In this document: positions 37,051 to 50,000 of the stretch, one piece after another | Position numbering within the stretch: position 1 is the first letter of the stretch | Layout of the letters: each line of letters opens with the position of its first letter | Assembly: GCA_964247055.1 (NCBI GenBank) | Contig: OZ176052.1 | Span: forward strand, 14,260,001 to 14,324,000 | Reading direction: 5' to 3' | DNA: 64,000 nucleotides | From: Paragordius varius | Taxonomy: Eukaryota; Nematomorpha | Notes under the pieces: model-generated | What the model was told of the DNA's origin: nothing | What the model saw: only the letters and a program-made list of their open reading frames with translations | Database searches by the model: none | Made by a program: the position numbers and the translations under genes

Positions 37051-39540
37051 GATGATGGAACTACCATAGGCCTACCCAAGAAAAATTATAGTGACATCAC
37101 CTGATCAAATTTGGATTTTAGGTAGCCATTTTTATTTTTAAAATCGTATAAAATAAATTTTTTAAATATTTAAAAAATTCATAAAAATTACATTTATAGT
37201 CCGATCCCCAAAATATTTGGGGTGATGATGGAATTACCATAGGGCTACCCAAAAAAAATTATGGTGACATCACCTGATCAAATTTGGATTTTAGGTAGCC
37301 ATTTTTATTTTTAATATCGTATAAAATAAATTTTTTAAATATTTAAAAAATTCATAAAAATTACATTTATAGTCCGATCCCCAAAATATTTGAGGTGATG
37401 ATGGAACAACCATAGGGCTACGCAAAAAAAATTATGGCGACATCACCTGATCAAATTTGGATTTTAGGTAGCCATTTTTATTTTTAAAATCGTATAAAAT
37501 AAATTTTTTAAATATTTAAAAAATTCAAAAAAATTACATTTATACTCCGATCTCGAAAATATTTGGGGTGATGATGGAACTACCATAGGGCTACCCAAAA
37601 AAAATTATGGCGACATCACCTGATCAAATTTGGATTTTAGGTAGCCATTTTTATTTTTAAAATCGTATAAAATAAATTTTTTAAATATTTAAAAAATTCA
37701 TAAAAATTACATTTATACTCCGATCTCGAAAATATTTGGGGTGATGATGGAACTACCATAGGGCTACCCAAAAAAAATTATAGTGACATCACCTGATCAA
37801 ATTTGGATTTTAGGTAGCCATTTTTATTTTTAAAATCGTATAAAATAAATTTTTTAAATATTAAAAAAATTCATAAAAATTACATTTATACTCCGATCTC
37901 GAATATATTTGGGGTGATGATGGAACTACCATAGGGCTACCCAAAAAAAATTATAGTGACATCACCTGATCAAATTTGGATTTTAGGTAGCCATTTTTAT
38001 TTTTAAAATCGTATAAAATAAATTTTTTAAATATTTAAAAAATTCATAAAAATTACATTTATAGTCCGATCCCCAAAATATTTGGGGTGATGATGGAACT
38101 ACCATAGGGCTACCCAAAAAAAATTATAGTGACATCACCTGATCAAATTTGGATTTTAGGTAGCCATTTTTATTTTTAAAATCGTAAAAAATAAATTTTT
38201 TAAATATTTAAAAAATTCAAACAAATTACATTTATACTCCGATCTCGAAAATATTTGGGGTGATGATGGAACTACCATAGGGCTACCCAAAAAAAATTAT
38301 GGCGACATCACCTGATCAAATTTGGATTTTAGGTAGCCATTTTTATTTTTAAAATCGTATAAAATAAATTTTTTAAATGTTTAAAAAATTCATAAAAATT
38401 ACATTTATAGTCCGATCCCCAAAATATTTGGGGTGATGATGGAATTACCATAGGGCTACCCAAAAAAATTATGGTGACATCACCTGATCAAATTTGGATT
38501 TTAGGTAGCCATTTTTATTTTTAAAATCGTATAAAATAAATTTTTTAAATATTTAAAAAATTCATAAAAATTACATTTATACTCCGATCTCGAAAATATT
38601 TGGGGTGATGATGGAACTACCATAGGGCTACCCAAAAAAAATTATGGTGACATCACCTGATCAAATTTGGATTTTAGGTAGCCATTTTTATTTTTAAAAT
38701 CGTATAAAATAAATTTTTTAAATATTTAAAAAATTCAAAAAAAATACATTTATACTCCGATCTCGAAAATATTTGGGGTGATGATGGAACTACCATAGGG
38801 CTACCCAAAAAAAATTATGGCGACATCACCTGATCAAATTTGGATTTTAGGTAGCCATTTTTATTTTTAAAATCGTATAACATAAATTTTTTAAATATTT
38901 AAAAATTTCATAAAAATTACATTTATACTCCGATCTCGAAAATATTTGGGGTGATGATGGAACTACCATAGGGCTACCCAAAAAAAATTATAGTGACATC
39001 ACCTGATCAAATTTGGATTTTAGGTAGCCATTTTTATTTTTAAAATCGTATAAAATAAATTTTTTAAATATTTAAAAAATTCATAAAAATTACATTTATA
39101 CTCCGATCTCAAAAATATTTGGGGTGATGATGGAACTACCATAGGGCTACCCAAAAAAAATTATAGTGACATCACCTGATCAAATTTGGATTTTAGGTAG
39201 CCATTTTTATTTTTAAAATCGTATAAAATAAATTTTTTAAACATTTAAAAAATTCATAAAAATTACATTTATAGTCCGATCCCCAAAATATTTGGGGTGA
39301 TGATGGAACTACCATAGGGCTACCCAAAAAAAATTATAGTGACATCACCTGATCAAATTTGGATTTTAGGTAGCCATTTTTATTTTTAAAATCGTAAAAA
39401 ATAAATTTTTTAAATATTTAAAAAATTCAAACAAATTACATTTATACTCCGATCTCGAAAATATTTGGGGTGATGATGGAACTACCATAGGGCTACCCAA
39501 AAAAAATTATGGCGACATCACCTGATCAAATTTGGATTTT
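36950..39540 (+). repeat. Second copy of the 32.1-34.7 kb segment
   Basis: Marker correspondences are given under 32.1-34.7 kb. Private changes in this copy include gaatatatttgg (about 37903), ataacataaat (about 38878), tctcaaaaatattt (about 39109) and taaacatttaaa (about 39238). The copy ends near 39.54 kb, where it turns into the aatatcg and gatccacaaaat monomers of the 8-mer HOR instead of the plain class B monomer found at 34.78 kb. Confidence 0.82.
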
Positions 39541-39689
39541 AGGTAGCCATTTTTATTTTTAATATCGTATAAAATAAATTTTTTAAATATTTAAAAAATT
39601 CATAAAAATTACATTTATAGTCCGATCCACAAAATATTTGAGGTGATGATGGAACAACCATAGGGCTACGCAAAAAAAATTATGGCGAC

Positions 39690-40680
39690 ATCACCTGATC
39701 AAATTTGGATTTTAGGTAGCCATTTTTATTTTTAAAATCGTATAAAATAAATTCTTTAAATATTTAAAAAATTCAAAAAAATTACATTTATACTCCGATC
39801 TCGAAAATATTTGGGGTGATGATGGAACTACCATAGGGCTACCCAAAAAAAATTATGGCGACATCACCTGATCAAATTTGGATTTTAGGTAGCCATTTTT
39901 ATTTTTAAAATCGTATAAAATAAATTTTTTAAATGTTTAAAAAATTCATAAAAATTACATTTATACTCCGATCTCGAAAATATTTGGGGTGATGATGGAA
40001 CTACCATAGGGCTACCCAAAAAAAATTATAGTGACATCACCTGATCAAATTTGGATTTTAGGTAGCCATTTTTATTTTTAAAATCGTATAAAATAAATTT
40101 TTTAAATATTTAAAAAATTCATAAAAATTACATTTATAGTCCGATCACAATATTTGGGGTGATGATGGAACTACCATAGGGCTACCCAAAAAAAATTATA
40201 GTGACATCACCTGATCAAATTTGGATTTTAGGTAGCCATTTTTATTTTTAAAATCGTATAAAATAAATTTTTTAAATATTTAAAAAATTCATAAAAATTA
40301 CATTTATAGTCCGATTCCCAAAATATTTGAGGTGATGATGGAACAACCATAGGGCTACGCAAAAAAAATTATGGCGACATCACCTGATCAAATTTGGATT
40401 TTAGGTAGCCATTTTTATTTTTAAAATCGTATAAAATAAATTTTTTAAATATTTAAAAAATTCAAAAAAATTACATTTATACTCCGATCTCGAAAATATT
40501 TGGGGTGATGATGGAACTATTATACGGCTATTTAAAAAAAATTATGGCGACATCACCTGATCAAATTTGGATTTTAGGTAGCCATTTTTATTTTTAAAAT
40601 CGTATAAAATAAATTTTTTAAATATTTAAAAAATTCATAAAAATTACATTTATACTCCGATCTCGAAAATATTTGGGGTG
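39690..40680 (+). repeat. Second copy of the 36.06-37.05 kb segment
   Basis: It carries atgttt at 39933, atcacaat at 40145 and tatacggctattt at about 40521 in the same order as the partner. Private changes are aattctttaaa (39751), gattccc (about 40315) and atacggc (40523). After 40.68 kb the two part: this copy continues to ctagcataggg, the partner to cataggcct. Confidence 0.8.
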
Positions 40681-42700
40681 ATGATGGAACTAGCATAGGG
40701 CTACCCAAAAAAAATTATAGTGACATCACCTGATCAAATTTGGATTTTAGGTAGCCATTTTTATTTTTAAAATCGTATAAAATAAATTTTTTAAATATTT
40801 AAAAAATTCATAAAAATTACATTTATAGTCCGATCACAATATTTGGGGTGATGATGGAACTACCATAGGGCTACCCAAAAAAAATTATAGTGACATCACC
40901 TGATCAAATTTGGATTTTAGGTAGCCATTTTTATTTTTAAAATCGTATAAAATAAATTTTTTAAATATTTAAAAAATTCATAAAAATTACATTTATAGTC
41001 CGATCCCCAAAATATTTGGGGTGATGATGGAACAACCATAGGGCTACGCAAAAAAAATTATGGCGACATCACCTGATCAAATTTGGATTTTAGGTAGCCA
41101 TTTTTATTTTTAAAATCGTATAAAATAAATTTTTTAAATATTTAAAAAATTCAAAAAAATTACATTTATACTCCGATCTCGAAAATATTTGGGGTGATGA
41201 TGGAACTACCATAGGGCTACGCAAAAAAAATTATGGCGACATCACCTGATCAAATTTGGATTTTAGGTAGCCATTTTTATTTTTAAAATCGTATAAAATA
41301 AATTTTTTAAATGTTTAAAAAAATTCATAAAAATTACATTTATAGTCCGATCCCCAAAATATTTGGGGTGAAGATGGAATTATTATAGGGCTACCCAAAA
41401 AAAATTATGGTGACATCACCTGATCAAATTTGGATTTTAGGTAGCCATTTTTATTTTTAAAATCGTATAAAATAAATTTTTTAAATATTTAAAAAATTCA
41501 TAAAAATTACATTTATACTCCGATCTCGAAAATATTTGGGGTGATGATGGAACTACCATAGGGCTACCCAAAAAAAATTATAGTGACATCACCTGATCAA
41601 ATTTGTATTTTAGGTAGTCATTTTTATTTTTAAAATCGTATAAAATAAATTTTTTAAATATTTAAAAAATTCATAAAAATTACATTTATACTCCGATCTC
41701 GAAAATATTTGGGGTGATGATGGAACTACCATAGGGCTACCCAAAAAAAATTATAGTGACATCACCTGATCAAATTTGGATTTTAGGTAGCCATTTTTAT
41801 TTTTAAAATCGTATAAAATAAATTTTTTAAATATTTAAAAAATTCATAAAAATTACATTTATAGTCCGATCCCCAAAATATTTGAGGTGATGATGGAACA
41901 ACCATAGGGCTACGCAAAAAAAATTATGGCGACATCACCTGATCAAATTTGGATTTTAGGTAGCCATTTTTATTTTTAAAATCGTAAAAAATAAATTTTT
42001 TAAATATTTAAAAAATTCAAAAAAATTACATTTATACTCCGATCTCGAAAATATTTGGGGTGATGATGGAACTACCATAGGGCTACCCAAAAAAAATTAT
42101 GGCGACATCACCTGATCAAATTTGGATTTTAGGTAGCCATTTTTATTTTTAAAATCGTATAAAATAAATTTTTAAAATATTTAAAAAATTCAAAAAAATT
42201 ACATTTATACTCCGATCTCGAAGATATTTGGGGTGATGATGGAACTACCATAGGGCTACCCAAAAAAAATTATAGTGACATCACCTGATCAAATTTGGAT
42301 TTTAGGTAGCCATTTTTATTTTTAAAATCGTATAAAATAAATTTTTTAAATATTTAAAAAATTCATAAAAATTACATTTATAGTCCGATCCCCAAAATAT
42401 TTGGGGTGATGATGGAACTACCATAGGGCTACCCAAAAAAAATTATAGTGACATCACCTGATCAAATTTGGATTTTAGGTAGCCATTTTTATTTTTAAAA
42501 TCGTATAAAATAAATTTTTTAAATATTTAAAAAATTCATAAAAATTACATTTATAGTCCGATCCCCAAAATATTTGGGGTGATGATGGAACTACCATAGG
42601 GCTACCCAAAAAAAATTATGGTGACATCACCTGATCAAATTTGGATTTTAGGTAGCCATTTTTATTTTTAAAATCGTATAAAATAAATTTTTTAAATATT
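40680..42700 (+). repeat. Mosaic satellite stretch
   Basis: About twelve monomers. An atcacaat monomer near 40836 and a C monomer near 41030 resemble the 2,057-bp HOR. An expanded A7 tract (tgtttaaaaaaattc, about 41313), gtgaagatgg with aattattatag (about 41369-41385) and gtagtcatt (about 41612) are private. The cgtaaaaaat marker recurs at 41983. No long period was found and no non-satellite sequence is present. Confidence 0.7.
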
Positions 42701-45700
42701 TAAAAAATTCAAAAAAATTACATTTATACTCCGATCTCGAAAATATTTGGGGTGATGATGGAACTACCATAGGACTACCCAAAAAAAATTATAGTGACAT
42801 CACCTGATCAAATTTGGATTTTAGGTAGCCATTTTTATTTTTAAAATCGTATAAAATAAATTTTTTAAATATTTAAAAAATTCATAAAAATTACATTTAT
42901 AGTCCGATCCCCAAAATATTTGAGGTGATGATGGAACAACCATAGGGCTACGCAAAAAGAATTATGGCGACATCACCTGATCAAATTTGGATTTTAGGTA
43001 GCCATTTTTATTTTTAAAATCGTATAAAATAAATTTTTTAAATATTTAAAAAATTCATAAAAATTACATTTATACTCCGATCTCGAAAATATTTGGGGTG
43101 ATGATGGAACTACCATAGGGCTACCCAAAAAAAATTATAGTGACATCACCTGATCAAATTTGGATTTTAGGTAGCCATTTTTATTTTTAAAATCGTATAA
43201 AATAAATTTTTTAAATATTTAAAAAATTCATAAAAATTACATTTATAGTCCGATCCCCAAAATATTTGGGGTGATGATAGAACTAACATAGGGCTACCCA
43301 AAAAAAATTATAGTGACATCACCTGATCAAATTTGGATTTTAGGTAGCCATTTTTATTTTTAAAATCGTATAAAATAAATTTTTTAAATATTTAAAAAAT
43401 TCATAAAAATTACATTTATAGTCCGATCCCCAAAATATTTGGGGTGATGATGGAACTACCATAGGGCTACCCAAAAAAATTATGGTGACATCACCTGATC
43501 AAATTTGGATTTTAGGTAGCCATTTTTATTTTTAAAATCGTATAAAATAAATTTTTTAAATATTTAAAAAATTCATAAAAATTACATTTATACTCCGATC
43601 TCGAAAATATTTGGGGTGATGATGGAACTACCCTAGGGCTACCCAAAAAAAATTATAGTGACATCACCTGATCAAATTTGGATTTTAGGTAGCCATTTTT
43701 ATTTTTAAAATCGTATAAAATAAATTTTTTAAATATTTAAAAAATTCATAAAAATTACATTTATAGTCCGATCCCCAAAATATTTGAGGTGATGATGGAA
43801 CAACCATAGGGCTACGCAAAAAAAATTATGGTGACATCACCTGATCAAATTTGGATTTTAGGTAGCCATTTTTATTTTTAAAATCGTATAAAATAAATTT
43901 TTTAAATATTTAAAAAATTCAAAAAAATTACATTTATACTCCGATCTCGAAAATATTTGGGGTGATGATGGAACTACCATAGGACTACCCAAAAAAAATT
44001 ATAGTGACATCACCTGATCAAATTTGGATTTTAGGTAGCCATTTTTATTTTTAAAATCGTATAAAATAAATTTTTTAAATATTTAAAAAATTCATAAAAA
44101 TTACATTTATAGTCCGATCCCCAAAATATTTGAGGTGATGATGGAACAACCATAGGGCTACGCAAAAAGAATTATGGCGACATCACCTGATCAAATTTGG
44201 ATTTTAGGTAGCCATTTTTATTTTTAAAATCGTATAAAATAAATTTTTTAAATATTTAAAAAATTCATAAAAATTACATTTATACTCCGATCTCGAAAAT
44301 ATTTGGGGTGATGATGGAACTACCATAGGGCTACCCAAAAAAAATTATAGTGACATCACCTGATCAAATTTGGATTTTAGGTAGCCATTTTTATTTTTAA
44401 AATCGTATAAAATAAATTTTTTAAATATTTAAAAAATTCATAAAAATTACATTTATAGTCCGATCCCCAAAATATTTGAGGTGATGATGGAACAACCATA
44501 GGGCTACGCAAAAAGAATTATGGCGACATCACCTGATCAAATTTGGATTTTAGGTAGCCATTTTTATTTTTAAAATCGTATAAAATAAATTTTTTAAATA
44601 TTTAAAAAATTCATAAAAATTACATTTATAGTCCGATCCCCAAAATATTTGGGGTGATGATGGAACTACCATAGGGCTACCCAAAAAAAATTATAGGGAC
44701 ATCACCTGATCAAATTTGGATTTTAGGTAGCCATTTTTATTTTTAAAATCGTATAAAATAAATTTTTTAAATATTTAAAAAATTCATAAAAATTACATTT
44801 ATAGTCCGATCCCCAAAATATTTGGGGTGATGATGGAACTACCATAGGGCTACCCAAAAAAAATTATGGTGACATCACCTGATCAAATTTGGATTTTAGG
44901 TAGCCATTTTTATTTTTAAAATCGTATAAAATAAATTTTTTAAATATTTAAAAAATTCAAAAAAATTACATTTATACTCCGATCTCGAAAATATTTGGGG
45001 TGATGATGGAACTACCATAGGACTACCCAAAAAAAATTATAGTGACATCACCTGATCAAATTTGGATTTTAGGTAGCCATTTTTATTTTTAAAATCGTAT
45101 AAAATAAATTTTTTAAATATTTAAAAAATTCATAAAAATTACATTTATAGTCCGATCCCCAAAATATTTGAGGTGATGATGGAACAACCATAGGGCTACG
45201 CAAAAAGAATTATGGCGACATCACCTGATCAAATTTGGATTTTAGGTAGCCATTTTTATTTTTAAAATCGTATAAAATAAATTTTTTAAATATTTAAAAA
45301 ATTCATAAAAATTACATTTATACTCCGATCTCGAAAATATTTGGGGTGATGATGGAACTACCATAGGGCTACCCAAAAAAAATTATAGTGACATCACCTG
45401 ATCAAATTTGGATTTTAGGTAGCCATTTTTATTTTTAAAATCGTATAAAATAAATTTTTTAAATATTTAAAAAATTCATAAAAATTACATTTATAGTCCG
45501 ATCCCCAAAATATTTGGGGTGATGATGGAACTACCATAGGGCTACCCAAAAAAATTATGGTGACATCACCTGATCAAATTTGGATTTTAGGTAGCCATTT
45601 TTATTTTTAAAATCGTATAAAATAAATTTTTTAAATATTTAAAAAATTCATAAAAATTACATTTATACTCCGATCTCGAAAATATTTGGGGTGATGATGG

Positions 45701-47400
45701 AACTACCCTAGGGCTACCCAAAAAAAATTATAGTGACATCACCTGATCAAATTTGGATTTTAGGTAGCCATTTTTATTTTTAAAATCGTATAAAATAAAT
45801 TTTTTAAATATTTAAAAAATTCAAAAAAATTACATTTATACTCCGATCTCGAAAATATTTAAGGTGATGATGGAACTACCATAGGGCTACCCAAAAAAAA
45901 TTATGGCGACATCACCTGATCAAATTTGGATTTTAGGTAGCCATTTTTATTTTTAAAATCGTATAAAATAAATTTTTTAAATATTTAAAAAATTCATAAA
46001 AATTACATTTATAGTCCGATCCCCAAAATATTTGGGGTGATGATGGAACTACCATAGGGCTACCCAAAAAAATTATGGTGACATCACCTGATCAAATTTG
46101 GATTTTAGGTAGCCATTTTTATTTTTAAAATCGTATAAAATAAATTTTTTAAATATTTAAAAAATTCATAAAAATTACATTTATACTCCGATCTCGAAAA
46201 TATTTGGGGTGATGATGGAACTACCATAGGGCTACCCAAAAAAAATTATGGCGACATCACCTGATCAAATTTGGATTTTAGGTAGCCATTTTTATTTTTA
46301 AAATCGTATAAAATAAATTTTTTAAATATTTAAAAAATTCAAAAAAATTACATTTATAGTCCGATCCCCAAAATATTTGGGGTGATGATGGAACTCGCAT
46401 AGGGCTACCCAAAAAAAATTATAGTGACATCACCTGATCAAATTTGGATTTTAGGTAGCCATTTTTATTTTTAAAATCGTATAAAATAAATTTTTTAAAT
46501 ATTTAAAAAATTCATAAAAATTACATTTATAGTCCGATCCCCAAAATATTTGGGGTGATGATGGAACTACCATAGGGCTACCCAAAAAAAATTATGGTGA
46601 CATCACCTGATCAAATTTGGATTTTAGGTAGCCATTTTTATTTTTAAAATCGTATAAAATAAATTTTTTAAATATTTAAAAAATTCAAAAAAATTACATT
46701 TATACTCCGATCTCGAAAATATTTGGGGTGATGATGGAACTACCATAGGACTACCCAAAAAAAATTATAGTGACATCACCTGATCAAATTTGGATTTTAG
46801 GTAGCCATTTTTATTTTTAAAATCGTATAAAATAAATTTTTTAAATATTTAAAAAATTCATAAAAATTACATTTATAGTCCGATCCCCAAAATATTTGAG
46901 GTGATGATGGAACAACCATAGGGCTACGCAAAAAGAATTATGGCGACATCACCTGATCAAATTTGGATTTTAGGTAGCCATTTTTATTTTTAAAATCGTA
47001 TAAAATAAATTTTTTAAATATTTAAAAAATTCATAAAAATTACATTTATACTCCGATCTCGAAAATATTTGGGGTGATGATGGAACTACCATAGGGCTAC
47101 CCAAAAAAAATTATAGTGACATCACCTGATCAAATTTGGATTTTAGGTAGCCATTTTTATTTTTAAAATCGTATAAAATAAATTTTTTAAATATTTAAAA
47201 AATTCATAAAAATTACATTTATAGTCCGATCCCCAAAATATTTGGGGTGATGATGGAACTACCATAGGGCTACCCAAAAAAATTATGGTGACATCACCTG
47301 ATCAAATTTGGATTTTAGGTAGCCATTTTTATTTTTAAAATCGTATAAAATAAATTTTTTAAATATTTAAAAAATTCATAAAAATTACATTTATACTCCG
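42700..47400 (+). repeat. Repeated three-monomer modules marked by catagga and gcaaaaagaatt
   Basis: A module of an A monomer with cataggactaccc, then a C monomer with gcaaaaagaatt, then an A monomer with atagtgac occurs with catagga at about 42768, 43978, 45016 and 46744 (spacings 1,210, 1,038 and 1,728 bp: about 7, 6 and 10 monomers). The gcaaaaagaatt monomer also stands without the catagga monomer at about 44508, 47445 and 47791. These two markers are seen only in 42.7-47.9 kb. The uneven spacing suggests that modules were shuffled by repeated unequal exchange and not amplified once as a fixed unit. Confidence 0.78.
45050..46320 (+). repeat. 1.27-kb segment duplicated at 47.65-48.91 kb
   Basis: A 2,591-bp offset joins gcaaaaag (45200 and 47791), ccctagg (45706 and 48297) and taaggtg (45860 and 48451). 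The match ends near 46.32 kb, where this copy goes on to an attcaaaaaaatt class B monomer with aactcgcat and the other to a tgtttaaaa monomer. Confidence 0.82.
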
Positions 47401-47649
47401 ATCCCCAAATATTTGAGGTGATGATGGAACAACCATAGGGCTACGCAAAAAGAATTATGGCGACATCACCTGATCAAATTTGGATTTTAGGTAGCCATTT
47501 TTATTTTTAAAATCGTATAAAATAAATTTTTTAAATATTTAAAAAATTCATAAAAATTACATTTATACTCCGATCTCGAAAATATTTGGGGTGATGATGG
47601 AACTACCATAGGGCTACCCAAAAAAAATTATAGTGACATCACCTGATCA

Positions 47650-48910
47650 AATTTGGATTTTAGGTAGCCATTTTTATTTTTAAAATCGTATAAAATAAAT
47701 TTTTTAAATATTTAAAAAATTCATAAAAATTACATTTATAGTCCGATCCCCAAAATATTTGAGGTGATGATGGAACAACCATAGGGCTACGCAAAAAGAA
47801 TTATGGCGACATCACCTGATCAAATTTGGATTTTAGGTAGCCATTTTTATTTTTAAAATCGTATAAAATAAATTTTTTAAATATTTAAAAAATTCATAAA
47901 AATTACATTTATACTCCGATCTCGAAAATATTTGGGGTGATGATGGAACTACCATAGGGCTACCCAAAAAAAATTATAGTGACATCACCTGATCAAATTT
48001 GGATTTTAGGTAGCCATTTTTATTTTTAAAATCGTATAAAATAAATTTTTTAAATATTTAAAAAATTCATAAAAATTACATTTATAGTCCGATCCCCAAA
48101 ATATTTGGGGTGATGATGGAACTACCATAGGGCTACCCAAAAAAATTATGGTGACATCACCTGATCAAATTTGGATTTTAGGTAGCCATTTTTATTTTTA
48201 AAATCGTATAAAATAAATTTTTTAAATATTTAAAAAATTCATAAAAATTACATTTATACTCCGATCTCGAAAATATTTGGGGTGATGATGGAACTACCCT
48301 AGGGCTACCCAAAAAAAATTATAGTGACATCACCTGATCAAATTTGGATTTTAGGTAGCCATTTTTATTTTTAAAATCGTATAAAATAAATTTTTTAAAT
48401 ATTTAAAAAATTCAAAAAAATTACATTTATACTCCGATCTCGAAAATATTTAAGGTGATGATGGAACTACCATAGGGCTACCCAAAAAAAATTATGGCGA
48501 CATCACCTGATCAAATTTGGATTTTAGGTAGCCATTTTTATTTTTAAAATCGTATAAAATAAATTTTTTAAATATTTAAAAAATTCATAAAAATTACATT
48601 TATAGTCCGATCCCCAAAATATTTGGGGTGATGATGGAACTACCATAGGGCTACCCAAAAAAATTATGGTGACATCACCTGATCAAATTTGGATTTTAGG
48701 TAGCCATTTTTATTTTTAAAACCGTATAAAATAAATTTTTTAAATATTTAAAAAATTCATAAAAATTACATTTATACTCCGATCTCGAAAATATTTGGGG
48801 TGATGATGGAACTACCATAGGGCTACCCAAAAAAAATTATGGCGACATCACCTGATCAAATTTGGATTTTAGGTAGCCATTTTTATTTTTAAAATCGTAT
48901 AAAATAAATT
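47650..48910 (+). repeat. Second copy of the 45.05-46.32 kb segment
   Basis: Markers are as given for the partner copy. A private change, aaaaccgtata, is at about 48718. The ccctagg and taaggtg pair occurs once more 1,379 bp further on (49676 and 49830), so a part of this segment is present in three copies. Confidence 0.8.
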
Positions 48911-50000
48911 TTTTAAATGTTTAAAAAATTCATAAAAATTACATTTATAGTCCGATCCCCAAAATATTCGGGGTGATGATGGAATTACCATAGGGCTACC
49001 CAAAAAAAATTATAGTGACATCACCTGATCAAATTTGGATTTTAGGTAGCCATTTTTATTTTTAAAATCGTATAAAATAAATTTTTTAAATATTTAAAAA
49101 ATTCATAAAAATTACATTTATACTCCGATCTCGAAAATATTTGGGGTGATGATGGAACTACCATAGGGCTACCCAAAAAAAATTATAGTGACATCACCTG
49201 ATCAAATTTGGATTTTAGGTAACCATTTTTATTTTTAATATCGTATAAAATAAATTTTTTAAATATTTAAAAAATTCATAAAAATTACATTTATAGTCCG
49301 ATCCCCAAAATATTTGGGGTGATGATAGAACTAACATAGGGCTACCCAAAAAAAATTATAGTGACATCACCTGATCAAATTTGGATTTTAGGTAGCCATT
49401 TTTATTTATAAAATCCTATAAAATAAATTTTTTAAATATTTAAAAAATTCATAAAAATTACATTTATAGTCCGATCCCCAAAATATTTGGGGTGATGATG
49501 GAACTACCATAGGGCTACCCAAAAAAATTATGGTGACATCACCTGATCAAATTTGGATTTTAGGTAGCCATTTTTTTTAAAATCGTATAAAATAAATTTT
49601 TTAAATATTTAAAAAATTCATAAAAATTACATTTATACTCCGATCTCGAAAATATTTGGGGTGATGATGGAACTACCCTAGGGCTACCCAAAAAAAATTA
49701 TAGTGACATCACCTGATCAAATTTGGATTTTAGGTAGCCATTTTTATTTTTAAAATCGTATAAAATAAATTTTTTAAATATTTAAAAAATTCAAAAAAAT
49801 TACATTTATACTCCGATCTCGAAAATATTTAAGGTGATGATGGAACTACCATAGGGCTACCCAAAAAAAATTATGGCGACATCACCTGATAAAATTTGGA
49901 TTTTAGGTAGCCATTTTTATTTTTAAAATCGTATAAAATAAATTTTTTAAATGTTTAAAAAATTCATAAAAATTACATTTATAGTCCGATCCCCAAAATA
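48910..50000 (+). repeat. Segment related to 43.1-43.8 kb and to 48.3-48.5 kb
   Basis: The rare word atagaactaacat at 43277 and 49325 (offset 6,048 bp), followed by ccctagg at 43631 and 49676 (offset 6,045 bp), marks a copy of about 0.7 kb. The 3-bp change in offset is explained by a shortened T tract, gccattttttttaaaa, at about 49569. Other private changes are aaaatattcgggg (about 48963) and atttataaaatccta (about 49404). Confidence 0.75.
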
